64,000 nucleotides of DNA. It comes from Plectosphaerella cucumerina. Lineage: Eukaryota > Ascomycota > Sordariomycetes > Glomerellales > Plectosphaerellaceae. The notes under the pieces are model-generated. The model had not been told where the DNA came from, made no database searches, and saw only the letters and a program-made list of their open reading frames with translations. Within the stretch, counting starts at the first letter, position 1. Every line of letters begins with the position of its first letter. Where the stretch lies: contig JAGPXD010000003.1 in NCBI GenBank assembly GCA_020746995.1, forward strand, positions 5,022,001-5,086,000, read 5' to 3'. A program made the translations under genes and the position numbers. Below, in pieces: positions 1 to 12,311 of this stretch.

Positions 1-2916
1 CCCTCAAGGGCATCGTCCACGAGCACCACCAGGGCTTCAACAGCTCCATCGGAACCTTCCATAAGATCCAGGGCAGCATACAGGCTTCCCAGAAGAGGGT
101 GCGCGCCCTCAAGGACTCCCTGGCCTCCTCAAAGACGAGCCTCTGCACTACCGACGGCGAGCTTAAGAAGCTCTCCGCCACGTCACAGGCTTACGATGAG
201 CTCCTGACTACACTCAATGAGATTGACGAGTTGCGCCTCGTTCCTGATCAGCTGGAGGCGCGTATCTCTGGGAAACGCTTCTTGAGCGCTGTCGATGTCC
301 TGCAGAGCGCCCTGCGGAAACTTCGCAAGCCAGAGCTGGACGATCTCGGCGCCCTGAGCGACCTGCGGAGCTACCTGGCCAACCAAGACACTGCTTTGAT
401 GGACATTCTTGTCGAGGAACTGCACGAGCATCTCTACCTCAAGTCGCCCTACTGTCAGGAGAGATGGCAAAGTCTCGCCAAGAACCAGGGCGCCACAAAC
501 GACAACTACACGGACGCTGCCGCCATCGAGCCGTTCCACGCCTGCCTCGAGGTTATCGACTTTGAAGATGGCGTTGCCGAAGACCCCTCCAAGAACCCAG
601 AAGCAAACACCTTTACCTACATCGGTCTTGTCGTTGAGGCCCTGAACAAGCTCGGAAAGCTGGAGACTGCGGTCGACATTCTGAAGCAGAGAATGCCGGT
701 CGAGCTCTTCACCACCGTCAACGAGACCATCAACGAGGTCGACCAACGCCATCCCATCTCGCTGAGAGGCGGCTCATCCAACTCAGAGGGCTTGCACATC
801 TACGGGACTCGCGAGACCCAGATGAGGGCCGACGTCATCTATGACCTCCTGTGGACGCTCTTCGGCAAGTTCGAGGCCATCGCAGAAGGCCACCGCGTGT
901 TCCACGAATCCATCAAGGCACTCATTCGCCGTGAGGGCGCGGGTAACAACACAGCACTCCTCGGCAGCTTCAAGGAGCTGTGGAATCTGTACCAGAACGA
1001 GATCCGCTCCCTCCTTCACAACTATGTCACGACCGACGCCGACATTTATCAGTTTAGCTCCTCTCCCAAGACCGGCGCCACCAAGAGGGACTTGGGCAGG
1101 GAAAATCTATTCAAGTTCTCCGAGGCTGACCCCAAGTCAGTCGACATGGTGACCGAGTACGAGGCGCTAGACAGCATCATTCGTGCCGCCGTGCCAGGCC
1201 TGACAGAGACGTCCCGAAAGGGTGGTGCCGATAAGAAGGGCGCCAACCGGGCGACTTTGGACGGGAGCTTCGCCCGCAAGAGCGCGGCTGCGGCGTACGA
1301 GGCGAAGAGCGCCGGCGCGCACAAGTCTCTGGTCGAGCCGAGCGTCTTCAACATGAGCCTGCTGCTTCCGCCGACGCTGGTGTTCCTGCAGCGCCTCCGG
1401 AGCATCGTCCCGCCGGGCTCGGATCTTGCGACGAGCACTTTGACGTCGTTCCTGGATAACTTCCTGGTCAACGTCTTCCAGCCTCAGCTCGATGAGACCC
1501 TGGCCAAGCTCAGTGACACCATCTTTGGCGAGACGGACACCTTTGCGGAGGACCAGAGCTGGGAGCTTGTGGCCAGGAAGCCCATATTCAAGGGCACCAC
1601 TGCCTTCTTCACCGTCATCACGGCCTTTTGCAAGATGCTCACGACTATCCCTCCTGACCAGGCCCTGAGCTCCCTCATCATCACACAGATGATGAGGTTC
1701 TACGACAGGTGCTTCGGATGGTACAAGGCGCTCGTCACCAAAGCCCAGGAGCAGGCCACGGATCCCCAGACCCTGCGCCGGTCTGCGACGTTGGCGCTCG
1801 AGCCCGGCGAGATCAGTAATACGATCAAGGCACTGTGGGCGGCAGCCGAGTCGGGCGACGATGGTCCGTCCAAGAGCGAGATTGATCTCCTCATTGCGCA
1901 AACAGACGAGAAGTCCTTGCAGCCGGGCGATATCATCCAAGACAAAGACACCATCTCGTCATTATGTCTCCTGTACACGAGCATGAAGTGGCTCTGCGTC
2001 AAGGTCATGGGACTGCGACACATCACCCAGCATGACACCGACTCCGGGCGGCCTAATCTGCCGCGGCAGGCTGCGAAGCGCTGGACGCTGATGAATGACC
2101 CTCACAAGGCTACGAGTGAAGATGGACCCGTGTACTTGCCGATGACCCAGGAGACAGTACAGTAGGTTTCCCGCCCTTCTCATACCCAAGACCTTCCAGC
2201 TAACATGGTCCAGGGCCTTTGATGGTATTCTCTCGTCGTACGAGGAGCTGGCCACAACCGCCCTCCTGACACTACACCTCGAGGTCCGATGCCAGATCAT
2301 CTACTCGATCCACACGGCCCTATCGCCGGGGTCATCCGCTCCGTACATCCTGGAGCAGGACGTGCAGCAGCCCGATCCCCAGATCCTGTCTCTCAACTCG
2401 GACCTCATCAACTTTGACGAGACCATCACGTCGCACCTCCGCCCCCGCGAATCCGGCTTCATCCGCGCCGGCCTCGGCCGCCTAATAGACACCTACCTCG
2501 TAGGCCACGCGGCCCTCGTCTCGCCGATGAACGCACGCGGCTGCGGACGCATGCAGCTTAACATCCTCGTGCTCCAGCAGAACCTCAAAAACGTCGAAGA
2601 GGGCGTCGACCTCCGCCGCGCCGCCGAGTACTTTGCCCTCTTCGACCGCGGGCCCGACGGCGTCGTGGAAAAGGCAAAGTCTGACAAGGAGGCCAGCGAC
2701 GCCGAGGCCGCGGCGGGTGAGCCGGCTGACGAAAAGGCCAAGGCCGAGGTCGCGGAGAACCAGAGGCTGCGCTTCACGTACGATGAGTTCAGGATCCTCC
2801 TGGAGCTGTGCTATAGTGAGCAGGTCGCGAATCCGGAGAGGGGCATCGCGGCGGCGGCGAAGAGGCAGATGAACGAGAAGATGCTGGCGTTGAGCGAGTA
2901 TATGTGGCAGACGTGA
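1..2916 (+). CDS. sec8: Exocyst complex subunit Sec8 (5' end outside the window)
   Basis: Sec8 (EXOC4) is a subunit of the exocyst, which tethers secretory vesicles to the plasma membrane at sites of polarised growth such as hyphal tips. The frame is open from base 3, so the start lies upstream. Exons are <1-2161 and 2214-2916. The 52-bp intron (GTAGGT donor, GCTAAC branch, CCAG acceptor) splits a Gln codon and removes an in-frame TAG. About 953 residues are visible; fungal Sec8 is usually near 1,000-1,100, so only about the first tenth is missing. The visible N-terminus (HHQGFNSSIGTFHKIQGSI, then an R/K-rich helical stretch) is the coiled-coil Sec8 N-terminal domain, followed by the long helical-bundle region. 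A charged Ala/Glu/Lys segment near the C-terminus looks like a species-specific insertion. Family assignment is by recognition of conserved sequence. Confidence 0.92.
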
Positions 2917-3362
2917 GGGCTGGTGGGATGCAGCCATGTTTGCGGTCGGTCCAATCTAGCGGGAGGCGGTGGAGCGTGTTTGCGGGTTCAACTGGTTGAT
3001 TTGGTAGAATTCATGATGTCGCATGTGCCAGTCTGTTGAGTTGTGAGATGTGGCCCTAGATATTGACCTACAACACCAAACCAACATCACGGCGGCCATT
3101 GAGGAAAGTGCCCGAGTGCCTAAAGGTCAGGCAGGAGGGCACATGGCATGAAGGGAAATATGCCTAGAAGACAAGTGGGAGGTCTACGTGTGGGTTGACC
3201 AGTAGACAGAACACATGTGCACGTCAGGAACTTGATTTCTAGGGGACACAACCGCCCCGGGAGGGTATTATTGATTCACTTTTTCTATCCATGCCCTTCC
3301 TGTTCCACGCAACGAGAGCAACGCCTTGCCAACTACAACAACAGCCACTTCTTCCCCCGACT
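2917..3362. other. Convergent intergenic region sec8 / ytm1
   Basis: This 446-bp stretch lies between two convergent genes and should hold both 3' UTRs and polyadenylation signals. I see no reading frame of note and no repeat. Confidence 0.5.
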
Positions 3363-4888
3363 CTACGGCGCGAGAAGATCCCGCCCCCTGTTGATCTGGA
3401 CCTTCTTATCCTCGCCACCACTGACAATACCCCAGGTAGCATCCCAGGCAACACCGAGGACCTTGACGCCCTCGCCGCCGACGGGGGGTTTCCGTCCGCC
3501 GAGCGACTCGCGGGCGATGCTGTAGACGGGCTCGGAGACGGAGCCGGAGGCGCCGGCGCCCTCGTCGCGGCGCGCGGGGCGGACGCTCCGCAGGTCCCAG
3601 ACCTTGCAGGTGCCGTCGTGCGAGGCGGAGACGAGGGAGTAGTCGTTGTCCGGGGCGGGGGCGAGGGCGGAGACCATGTTGGCGTGGCCACGGAGGGTGA
3701 GCACGGAGGTCTGGGCGGCGGAGGCGCGGGGGTCGAGGAGGGCGACGTGGCGGGCGGCGGAGGCGGCGGCCACGAGGGAGTGGGAGCTCCGCGGGAGGGG
3801 GGCGACGGCCAGGAGGGGGTGCATGGTTGTCAGGGTGGAGACGACGCGGGCGGTGGTCAGGTCGAGGGTGCGGAGGGTGTGGTCTGTGGACGTGGCGTAG
3901 GCGACGGTCTGGTCGGCGGGGTGGAAGGCGACGGCGGTGGTCGAGGCCGAGGTGGACGTGTCGTCGTCGCCGGCGCCGCGGCCGGTGGAGATCATGGCCA
4001 GGGGCGCCTTGAGGGGCACGGTGACGGACGAGGCGACGCGGGCGCGCTTGGCCGTGTGAGCGGAGGGGAGGGAGTCCGGATCCGCGTCGGGGGCCTTCTT
4101 GGAGGCATGCCAGACGCCGACGCGGCCGTCGGCCGAGGCGGTGAGGATGCGCCTTGAGGGACCGTGGACGTCGAGGCCGTTGATCATCCGCGCGTGGCCG
4201 TGCAGCTCGAGCGTGGGCTTGAGCTCGCCCGACAGCCTATCGCCCGACTCTGTGTACTTCCAGACGACGACCTTCTGGTCAAGACCGGCCGAGACGACCT
4301 GCGAGCTCGACAGGAAGCGCGCGGACGTCAGCATCTTGGAGTGACCACCGCCACGAGCCGACGCCGACGTCGCCAGCGCCGAGCCGGACCCGTCCCATAT
4401 CCTGACCAGACCGTCATAGCTCGCCGAGAGGATCCTGTCCTGGCCCTGCGCCAGCTCGTCGCCCGACCACTTTCCCGCGGCCGATGTGGCGGACAGCACA
4501 TCGACAGCGGCGACCCAGTCATCGTGCTCGAACGAGGCCTCGTACGTCGGCGGCAGCAGAGAGCGGACGTATTGCAGGGTGACGGTCGATTCGAAGGAGA
4601 GGCCCTCGGTCTTGAGGTATTCCTCGAGCGTCGTGCGCAGGAAGGTGCCGTTGACGAGGAAGTCGAGAGGGACGGGGGAGGATGTGTTGAGCATAGACTC
4701 GGAGTTGAGGATGCGCGAGAGGCCATAGCGCTTGATGTCTGCAGGAAGGGTTAGAGGAGTCGTGAGATAGAGGTGTGAGGGCGCTTCATACCTGCTGGGA
4801 CAATCAATTGCCTCTTCTCCTCGGGAAGCTGGAGATCATCGTGGGTGGTGGTGAAGTTGACCTTCACCTGGGCCACCTGCGAGTCCAT
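3363..4888 (-). CDS. ytm1: Ribosome biogenesis protein Ytm1 (WDR12)
   Basis: Ytm1 is the WD40 subunit of the Nop7-Erb1-Ytm1 (PeBoW) complex, which drives pre-60S maturation in the nucleolus and is removed by the AAA ATPase Rea1/Mdn1. Exons are 4888-4792 and 4738-3363; the 53-bp intron (GTATGA donor, CTAACC branch, CTGCAG acceptor) is needed to join the N-terminal domain. The 490-residue product opens with an NLE-type ubiquitin-like domain (about residues 5-90; VKVNFTTTHDDLQL, then IKRYGLSRILN), which in the family contacts the Rea1 MIDAS domain. A WD40 propeller follows, with recognisable repeat ends such as DGTCKVWDL and DGRVGVWHAS. It ends in the family-typical GGEDKKVQINRG motif. The insertions between blades are rich in Ala, Ser and Thr. 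Length fits the family. Confidence 0.94.
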
Positions 4889-5383
4889 GTCGGGGAGGGA
4901 GGTTGGCTGGCTTTCGGGAATTGAGGGATTGGCGATATGTTCGTATCTTCTTTCAAGCGGTACGTGTACAGGGCGGGCAAATGTCCGGATCTCGTCGTGC
5001 TTCGTTTGGTGTATGCAGGTCTGGAGGTTCACCTGTCGCCGAACCTCCCAAGTGTGGACCCCAAAGCCGGGACGTCCAAATTTTTTGAAAAAGTTCCCGT
5101 CAGCCTTGCAGCAGTAGCACACCCCGCCACGACAGTCCGACCAATCACACCACGATTATCCCATATCGATACGGGGACATACGCAAGGCTGAGAAACACA
5201 GTGGAGAGACGGCATGTGATGTACAACACCAGTCCATCGTCAACACAGGGAGGAGATCATCAAATAGTAAAATCAGAAATCCCTTCCTAACTACCTTATG
5301 GAGATCAACCGTCCTGGCCTTCTCCTCCGTATACTCCTACAGAACCGCATCCCTCACCCCGAGCACTGGCCAAGGCAGACAGA
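4889..5383. other. Intergenic region upstream of ytm1
   Basis: This 495-bp stretch lies between the ytm1 start and the end of the cbp80 gene, both on the minus strand. It should hold the ytm1 promoter and the cbp80 3' UTR. No ORF or repeat stands out. Confidence 0.45.
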
Positions 5384-7938
5384 TCAACTGCTAAACCCCG
5401 CCTCCAGGAGGAAAGCCTCCTCGATGCCCGACTTGCGCCGGAACACGCGCAGCCAGCGCTGGCCCCACTGCCGCAGCAGCGCTCCCTCCTCATCAGCGCC
5501 ATCAAAGCCCTCGAGCATCTCGTCCTTGCTTCCAGAAGCCCAGCCGACAAGAGCATCGTCCAGCGCCTTGAACAGATCCCTCATGGCCTTGATGTCCGCC
5601 GCCTTTGTCTCCTCGTCCAGCTCGACACCAGAGGCAACGACCTGCCTGACCCGCCCAGTCACCTTGCTAACCGTGTTAGAGACGAGCTCGTAGACGTGAG
5701 CCTGGGCCAGCGCCGTGCCCTTGTTGCTGCCCTTCGCCTCGCCGTGGCTCACCAGCGCCCAGTCAACGACGGAGAGCGGCGTCAAAATGGTATAGTTGAG
5801 CAGCTTCTCCACAATCGTAACGGCGACGCCCGGCTGTGCGTCCCAGTACGCCATGACCGACGTGATGATCTGTACCCTGCCAGCCTCCGAGGCGGCGCCC
5901 ATGTCCATCAGGCGATCCTTGACCCGCTCGATGCAGGCCAGGACATGGCTGAGGGACTTGGATCCCACGAAGCAGACGGCCGTGACGAAGACATCTGTGC
6001 TGGCGACCACCGGGTCGATACCGTGCTCCGCCGCGGCCCCCTGGACGCGGTCAATGACCGGCTGGAACTCCTCGTCCGGAACCTTGCGCTTCAGGAGAGC
6101 GGCAATTTCCCGGCCCTCGGCAGCAAATGGCGTGTCTGCAGGCATGCTGTTAGTTAATGAGGCCAAAGTAGTGCGTCACTCGAGTACGTACTGTCAGACG
6201 CAAACTTGAAGTCCGGCACGTCCTTCTCCTTCTCCGGGCCGATGAGACCATCGTAGTCTGGCGGCAAGGTCTTCTTGATGCGCTGCGCAAAGCTAAGCCT
6301 TATCTCCTTGTCCAGGGCTCCGAGAATCAGCGACTTGCGCGGGTGAACGTCGAGCAAGGAAACATCGTTTGCCCACTCGGACCACTTCCACGTGAAGCCA
6401 AAGTTGCTGAGATGGTGCGCGAACCAGTCGAGGAACCTCTGGCTGAGCTCGAGATCCATCTGCGGGGCGTGGTTGTACAGGTATCGGATCGCTCGACCGA
6501 GGCTGGGCGCGATGGCGGCAGGCGCCTGCTTGCAGGCCTCGGTCAGCAGCGAGTGGTAGTAGACGAGCTTGTGCTCCGCAGCCGGGAGCTGGTGCAGCTG
6601 CGAAAATACGGCGTCCACAACCACGTCCTCGGGCTTCCAGGTCGACTTGCCCGCCTCGACATCCCGCAGCCTGTCAAACGGCGTTGCCCGCTTGACAAAC
6701 GTGGACTCCGCGAAGTAGCAGTCGAGGTTGATGAGGAAGCCGGCCGTCGAGTGGCGGTTGAAGTCCAGGATGTTGATCGTGTCCACGGCCGCGTCTCGGA
6801 GCAGAGACGACGCGATGTTGGTTACAGGCGGCACAGACTCGATGTCGCCGTCGTAGACGGAGAAGTACACCTCTGGGAAGAGCGGGCGCGCGCCGGCCGG
6901 CACAGTTTCCGGAAGCGTGATGGCAGGCAGCTCATGCTTTGTGGCGGCGTCGAGCTTCTCTTGCGCCTCGACCTCCTCCAGGGGCATCTGCCAGGGCCTG
7001 GCAAGGCACGACAGTGGCCACCCGGCGGCTGCCTCTCCCTGGAGCTGCTTCTGCAGCAGTCCGATGACGCTCTGAGAGCCCGTCGAAGCATCCTTGTTCT
7101 CTGGCAGATACGGGTCGATGAGGTCCTGCAGAGCATGCGGTTCCGAGGCGATAATATCGGTCTTGTCCAGAAGCTCTGCCGCCTTTTGCTGCCACTTCTC
7201 GGGTCCCGTAACAACGGCGTATGGGATAGTCAGAAGGATGATCTTGACCAGTTCGGTACCGATAGTCTAGAGGGCATAGGTGTCAGCAAGTGCACGGCGC
7301 CATCGCTTCCAAGCGCGCAACTCACATCCTCCGAGCTGGCCGTCTGAAGCTGGACGGCGCGCTCAAAGAGCGCCTCCAGGAGAGGGAAGATGCCTTCTCC
7401 GAGCAAGCAGCTCTGCAGGCAGGCGACGAGCTTGAGGTTCAGCTTCACGTCTCGCCATTGACCCGTCTGGATCTGGCGCTCGACGGAGGCGCTCAGTTTG
7501 GCCAGAATCTCCTCCACAATGTCGGGCTTGTACGCGTTGGCGACTTGAATGACGGCGGCAACGAAGGGTGTCTTCAGAGGCTGCTCAACAACTAATTGGA
7601 GCGCAGTGTTGATGAAGACCTCACGAGCCTCGGGCTCCTCGGCAGTCCCAACAAGCTGACCGATGGCCTGCGCCTCCTCGTGCCCGCGTCGGAGGGGCGA
7701 CTCGGCGAGAGTCAGGAGTTGCTTTCGGAGTCGGATGTGCACAGGAGGCGGGTCGTTCCTCCGCTGGTAGGATCCCCGGCGATAATCGTCATCATCATCT
7801 GCACGCCAGAAACAGTCAGTGGCTGTCGCATATTTGGGCTCGAGGTGGAAAAGCGCGCGCACCTCTGTACCGTCGCTTCCTGTTGTTGTAGCCTCCTCCT
7901 CCACCACCTCCTTGACGTCTCCGATCGTAGTCGGCCAT
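5384..7938 (-). CDS. cbp80: Nuclear cap-binding complex large subunit CBP80
   Basis: CBP80 (NCBP1, yeast Sto1) pairs with CBP20 to bind the m7G cap of Pol II transcripts, linking capping to splicing, export and decay. Exons are 7938-7863, 7798-7326, 7266-6192 and 6135-5384; introns are 64, 59 and 56 bp, all GT-AG. The product is 791 residues, usual for filamentous fungi. A Gly/Arg/Asp-rich head (MADYDRRRQ, then a run of Gly, then RDDDDDYRRG) probably carries the nuclear localisation signal. Three MIF4G-like helical domains follow. Recognisable stretches include LRKQLLTLAE, the first MIF4G with VANAYKPDIVEEIL, and NFGFTWKWSEW in the second. The start is the first ATG in frame and gives the expected basic N-terminus. 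Identification is firm; exon edges were set by frame and conservation. Confidence 0.93.
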
Positions 7939-9143
7939 GGCGGCGTTGGTCGTCTCTCAATCGGGGGCCTGTCTGGTGATATGTGATAGTCGATTAACTT
8001 TTGGCAACAATGCTGGTGAAGGAAAGTTGGCAGGTTCGTGGGACGTGTGTTTGCCGTCGAAGGTTGATTAGAGGTTTCTTTCTTTGACTGAAAGTGGCCC
8101 CTGCAATTGAGCTTGAGCTCTCCCCTGTATTACGGGCAGGCACGTTTTGGTCTAAGGCAGCGCTACTCCCAATGAGGTAAAGCTCGGTGCCAGGCGGCAG
8201 TCGACGAGAAGTCAAAAACACGTCTGTTCAACGCCGAAGATCTTACTCTCGGGAACGAATTGCGCCCTTCTTTCTGTCTGAGAATACGAGAACATGGCGG
8301 AAAGTACCAGATTGGCGGGACGGCAGGCATCTCAGCCAGTGGTATCGTGCATTGGGTTCTGGTGCCATCGCTACCTGTTCTGCTGTCCCCGCAGTAGCCT
8401 CATCACGCAGCCGGGTCTCCTCAATTGACTTCTTCTTCTTCTTGTTTTCTGTCCCTCTGAACGAATGCAAACCCATAACCGGCCCCCATCTCCCATACCC
8501 GGCACCCTCGTACTCTCACAACCGAATGTCATCGCTGTCAGGCTGCTGGCATGAGCGCCCAAGCCTTGGTGATTCTGTGCTTGGCAGTTGCCTAGAGCCG
8601 CCAGACATTGCCAGTGTGTAGAGCGAGGAGACAGAAGTCCGGCCATCCACGTTCAGTCAAACCATTCCCGCCTGTGGAAACCTTTTTCATGCAACGTGAG
8701 GAACAGTAAAAGCAACAGCGGAGCCATCCCAGTCATGCATCGACGTGCGATCTAAACCTTGGTGGTCGCGTCCCCCCTCAAATGCATCGACGTTGCCCAT
8801 CAGGTCCCTGCCAGGGGGCCCGTTGGCCGCGAAGCCAGACTCCATCCCCCCGGTCGTTCCCAGGCCTGTACCATGGAGGCGTGCGCTGTCATGACCGCCC
8901 CGATCTTTCCGTTTAACTCCTTACCCCAGCTCGTCGGCCCCGAAAGTTCGGGCACCCCTGAGCAAGCAAGCTTATAGTAGTCGTTCCATCGCGTCTCGTC
9001 GGCACATCTCGCCCGGTTGGGAGTGAGGGTTGCCGTTTCTGCCCCATGACTTGGCGTGGCACCAAGTGAGCAGAGCATCCCTGGTCCTGTCGGGGCTAGA
9101 ATTCTCGGCCAGTTGTGGGTTCAAGGCGTCAAGCCGACGTGCC
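7939..9143. other. Intergenic region upstream of cbp80
   Basis: This 1.2-kb stretch separates the cbp80 start from the 3' end of gsk3. It should contain the cbp80 promoter and 5' leader plus the gsk3 3' UTR. Only short unconvincing frames occur. A short TTC-repeat run lies near 8430-8445. Confidence 0.4.
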
Positions 9144-10618
9144 TCAATCGAGCTTGGCCAGCATCTCCTGCCGTGTCAAAGGCGTCAGGTTCTCAATGTC
9201 GAGTCCCTTAGAGAGGAGGATGGGTTTGATGTGGGCCGGGACAAGCTGCTGGTTGAGACTGGGGCGAATCGAAAGCTCTGTGGCACATGAAAAGTCAGCT
9301 TCGCACGGCTCCCCGGGCCGCATCCTCAATCAAACGTACCGTGTCGTGTGAAGTCGAACAGTGGCGGCAGGTCCCGGACCGTGCCGGTGTTGTGTCGCGA
9401 GTCGGGCAGCTTGGTGCTGGGATCCCTCAGCTCGTCGAAGAAGGGGTGCACCATGGCGTCGATGGCGCTCTGCCTTTCTGTGGGTGTGTACTCGAGAAGG
9501 CGGGCGATGAGATCGATGGCATTGGCGTCGGCCTTGCGGAAGACTTTGGAGAAGGGATGAGGCTTGATCTGGGGGAACTTGTGCTCCATATAGTTGGGGT
9601 TCATGGTCCGGATCTGCTCCCTGGTGGGGGTGCCGAGGACCTTGATGATTTCCACCAGTTGGTCGATACCCGACTCGCCGGGGAAGAGCGGCTGGCCCAG
9701 CATCAGTTCCGCCATGACGCAGCCGGTCGACCAAACATCTAAGGAGCCGTGTTAGAGCGGAGCATCACGGGGTCGGAATTTTGGGTTCGCGTACCAATCT
9801 TGGTGGTGTAGTTGGTGGCGCCAAAGATGAGCTCAGGGGCCCTGTAGTATCGAGAGCAAATGTACGAAACGTTGGGCTCGTTTTCCACAAGAATCTTGGC
9901 ACTTCCGAAGTCACAGAGCTTGAGAATGCCGGTGGTCGGGTCGAGCAGGAGGTTCTGGGGCTTGATGTCACGATGGCAGATGCCTTGCGAGTGGATGTAG
10001 GCCAGGGCGCGGAAGAGCTGGTAAATGTACAGCTTGACTTCGAGGATCGGCATGGTCGTCTTCATCTTGTTGAAGAAGCGGGAGGCGCGGTAGACGGTTT
10101 CGGGCACGTACTCCTGGACAAGGTTGAGGTACACCTCGTCCTTCTGTATTGTGTGTTAGCTAGACGTTGGTGGGGTGCGGGGTCGGGGGCGGAACATGCG
10201 CGTTCTCCGTTGGAGTAGTAGAAGGCCTTCAGCTGGACAATGTTCGGGTGTCGGACGATACGCATAATCTGCAGTTCTCGGTTCTGTGCGGCTGGTCAAT
10301 TCCTGCGCTGCTGGCATTGTGAGCGCATTCGCGAACGCACCTTGAACCGCTTGTCCTGCAGGACACGCTTGATGGCAGCATCCTCTCCAGAGGGCGAGAG
10401 CTTGGTCTGGAAGACGACACCGAAGGAACCGTTGCCAACAATCTTGCACTGGGTGTACTGCAAGTCTCTCGTCTCCCCTGTGATTCCGTCCTGCACCTTC
10501 TCACGGATGACCTCTGCGGAGCTGATGTTAGAGAGGAGAGCAGGTGGGACCTGGGGAGGAGCGGTTTCTTACCCCCCATCCTGAGGTTGTGCAGCGCGTT
10601 CGGGCGATTCGATGACAT
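9144..10618 (-). CDS. gsk3: Glycogen synthase kinase 3 (GSK3/shaggy-type Ser/Thr kinase)
   Basis: GSK3 is a CMGC kinase controlling development, stress responses and metabolism. Exons are 10618-10573, 10513-10341, 10283-10200, 10143-9795, 9738-9340 and 9277-9144, giving 394 residues. All catalytic landmarks are visible: Gly loop GNGSFG (42-47), Lys64, catalytic Asp160 in HRDIKPQN, Asp179 in DFG, and the activation-loop Tyr195 (VSYICSRYYRAPE) that matches human GSK3-beta Tyr216. Residues of the primed-substrate pocket are kept (Arg75, Arg159, Lys184), so it should prefer pre-phosphorylated substrates. The third intron (10199-10144) has no GT donor; joining SNGER to KDEVYLNLV requires a GC donor (GCATGT) with a GCTAAC branch and ACAG acceptor. 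The long pyrimidine-rich minus-strand sequence upstream is probably its leader and promoter. Confidence 0.95.
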
Positions 10619-12260
10619 GACGTGGATCAGCCGCGCTGGACCCTTTCAGAAATACGCTCGGCGTGGCAGTGAATTGCGTCGCTATTGAGAATGGGGCCAC
10701 GGCTCGGAGCTGCAACCGGGGGTAGGCGAATGAGGCGATGTAGGCTGGGGCGATTGGTGGTTGGTTTGTACGAAGTCTATAGGGTCGACACCTTGAGCGT
10801 GAAAAGATGACGAGGTTGAACAAGACGGGCCTTCAGGTTGCGATGTAGAGAGCAAGGCCGAAAACGAGGTTCCTGAGGTATCGAGGCTGATGTTGTCGAT
10901 GGCAGGTCAAGACTTGGCGTCGGGGTTGGCTGGGGGGCGATGCGATGCGGGCCGAGGAGAGGGGTTCTAGGAAGGCTTAGCACGATGCGACGGCGGTTAT
11001 GGCGAGGTTGTGAAGGAGGAAGAGCTGTCTCGAGGCGTGTCCTGAGGAGAACCATTTGACGGTGCGTAGGAGGAGCGGGGCATGGGAGAATTGGAGGGGT
11101 GGTATGGGAGAGGGGATTAGGAGGGATGGGGATGGGTTGCTGGGCGAAGGCAGGGCAAATTGGTTGACTGAGGATGATGACTGCGACGAGCGGATCGGCG
11201 TGCGAAGGGGCTGGTGATGCCTGCGCCGAGTCACGATGCAGCGTTGCGTGACGTGGTCGCGGCGGTTGTGCGGTGATCAGGTAGGTAGGCATGCATTGCC
11301 GGGAGCTTGAGGGAGGTCGGGCGTGGAGAGGGAAGGCAGGACTGACGCCCTCGAGCATTCCTTGCCCGACGAGGGGATGAACAGGGCAAGAGGAGGAGAG
11401 GGCGCACTGGCGAGCGGGCAGGCAGGTGGCCGGCGCGGCCGTGGTGGGAGAAGAGAGGGGAACGGCGGGTAGAGCAACACATGCGGGTATTTCGGCTTAC
11501 CTGCGAGATGGATCAATGTCAATGAGGCTCGTTCAGCAGACAGAGAAAGATGGCGACGGTTTTGTGTGGCACGAGGGTTGGGCAATTGAGGCGATCGTGG
11601 GAGGCTGGACGGGGTGCTGGGCCAGGAACGCGGGGATTTCGTACCGGGCAGCAGCTGTGCTGAGGGACAGAAAGCGGAGCGGCGCGGCAGGCAGGGCAGA
11701 GCAGCAGGGCAGCAGTGGGTGAGGTGGTGGTGGTGGACGGACGGTTCGAGGCTGGTAGAGGGCGCTGCGCGGGCAGGCCAAGGCTGGGGAGGAAACCGTG
11801 ATGTTCCTTGACACGGGTAAGGCTAAGGGGTGAGGGGGGGAAAGGGGGGAAAGTGATGGTAAACGCCAGGCCGATGGAGGATGCGAGTGGACTTGGTGAG
11901 AGTCGTAGGCGAAGCAGCGCGTGGTGGTGGAGGAGGTTGCTTCGAATTGGAAAAGGTGAGGAGGTACTTGGAAGAGGGGCAGTGGCCGGGGGGGGCCAGC
12001 CGATCTCGAGGCCTCGCGGGCCACACGGCAGCCAGAGGCTAGTAGGTGAACGAGGCGACGGCGTTTGGACCAGGGCCCCAGCGTCCGATGGAGACGGCTC
12101 TGCAATGTGTGCCAGGGGGGAGCGAGGTGGGTTGACAAGGTAGGTGCAGCAAGGCAAGCCTCCTCGTAGTACGACTGGGGGAGCAGGAGAAGGAGAAGGA
12201 CCTCTGGGCGAGGTACCTGGCGGGGGGGCAAAGTACGGGTTTCGCGGAGCGGTACGTACC
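10619..12260 (-). promoter_or_regulatory. Probable gsk3 promoter and long 5' leader
   Basis: Read on the minus strand, most of this stretch is strongly C/T-rich with runs of CCC, TCC and ACC. That is typical of promoters and 5' UTRs of highly expressed genes in filamentous fungi. The minus-strand frames here encode only Pro/Ser/Leu-rich sequence, which this base composition produces by itself. No TATA box is obvious. The limits are approximate: I ended the region where the pyrimidine bias fades near a GTACGTAC palindrome. Confidence 0.4.
12211..12218. repeat. Palindromic octamer AGGTACCT, copy 1
   Basis: A perfect self-complementary AGGTACCT. Further exact copies lie at 14197-14204, 14786-14793, 18609-18616 and 25085-25092, all in non-coding sequence. 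Function is unknown; a protein-binding site is one possibility. Confidence 0.5.
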
Positions 12261-12290
12261 TTTTGGGAGGATGGATGGACCTTTAAACTG

Positions 12291-12311
12291 GGCGGCGGCG
12301 GCGGCGGCGGC
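12291..12311 (+). repeat. (GGC)7 trinucleotide repeat
   Basis: Seven perfect GGC units followed by GGGG. They lie in non-coding sequence beyond the presumed gsk3 leader. Confidence 0.85.

Noticed and set aside
3291..4157. A 288-codon Gly-rich plus-strand frame
   Set aside because: It is antisense to the WD40 region of ytm1 and its Gly/Val/Glu monotony comes from the GC bias of that gene.
11519..12231. Overlapping Pro/Ser-rich minus-strand frames of about 210-230 codons
   Set aside because: They arise in two frames from the same C/T-rich leader sequence, so base composition explains them.
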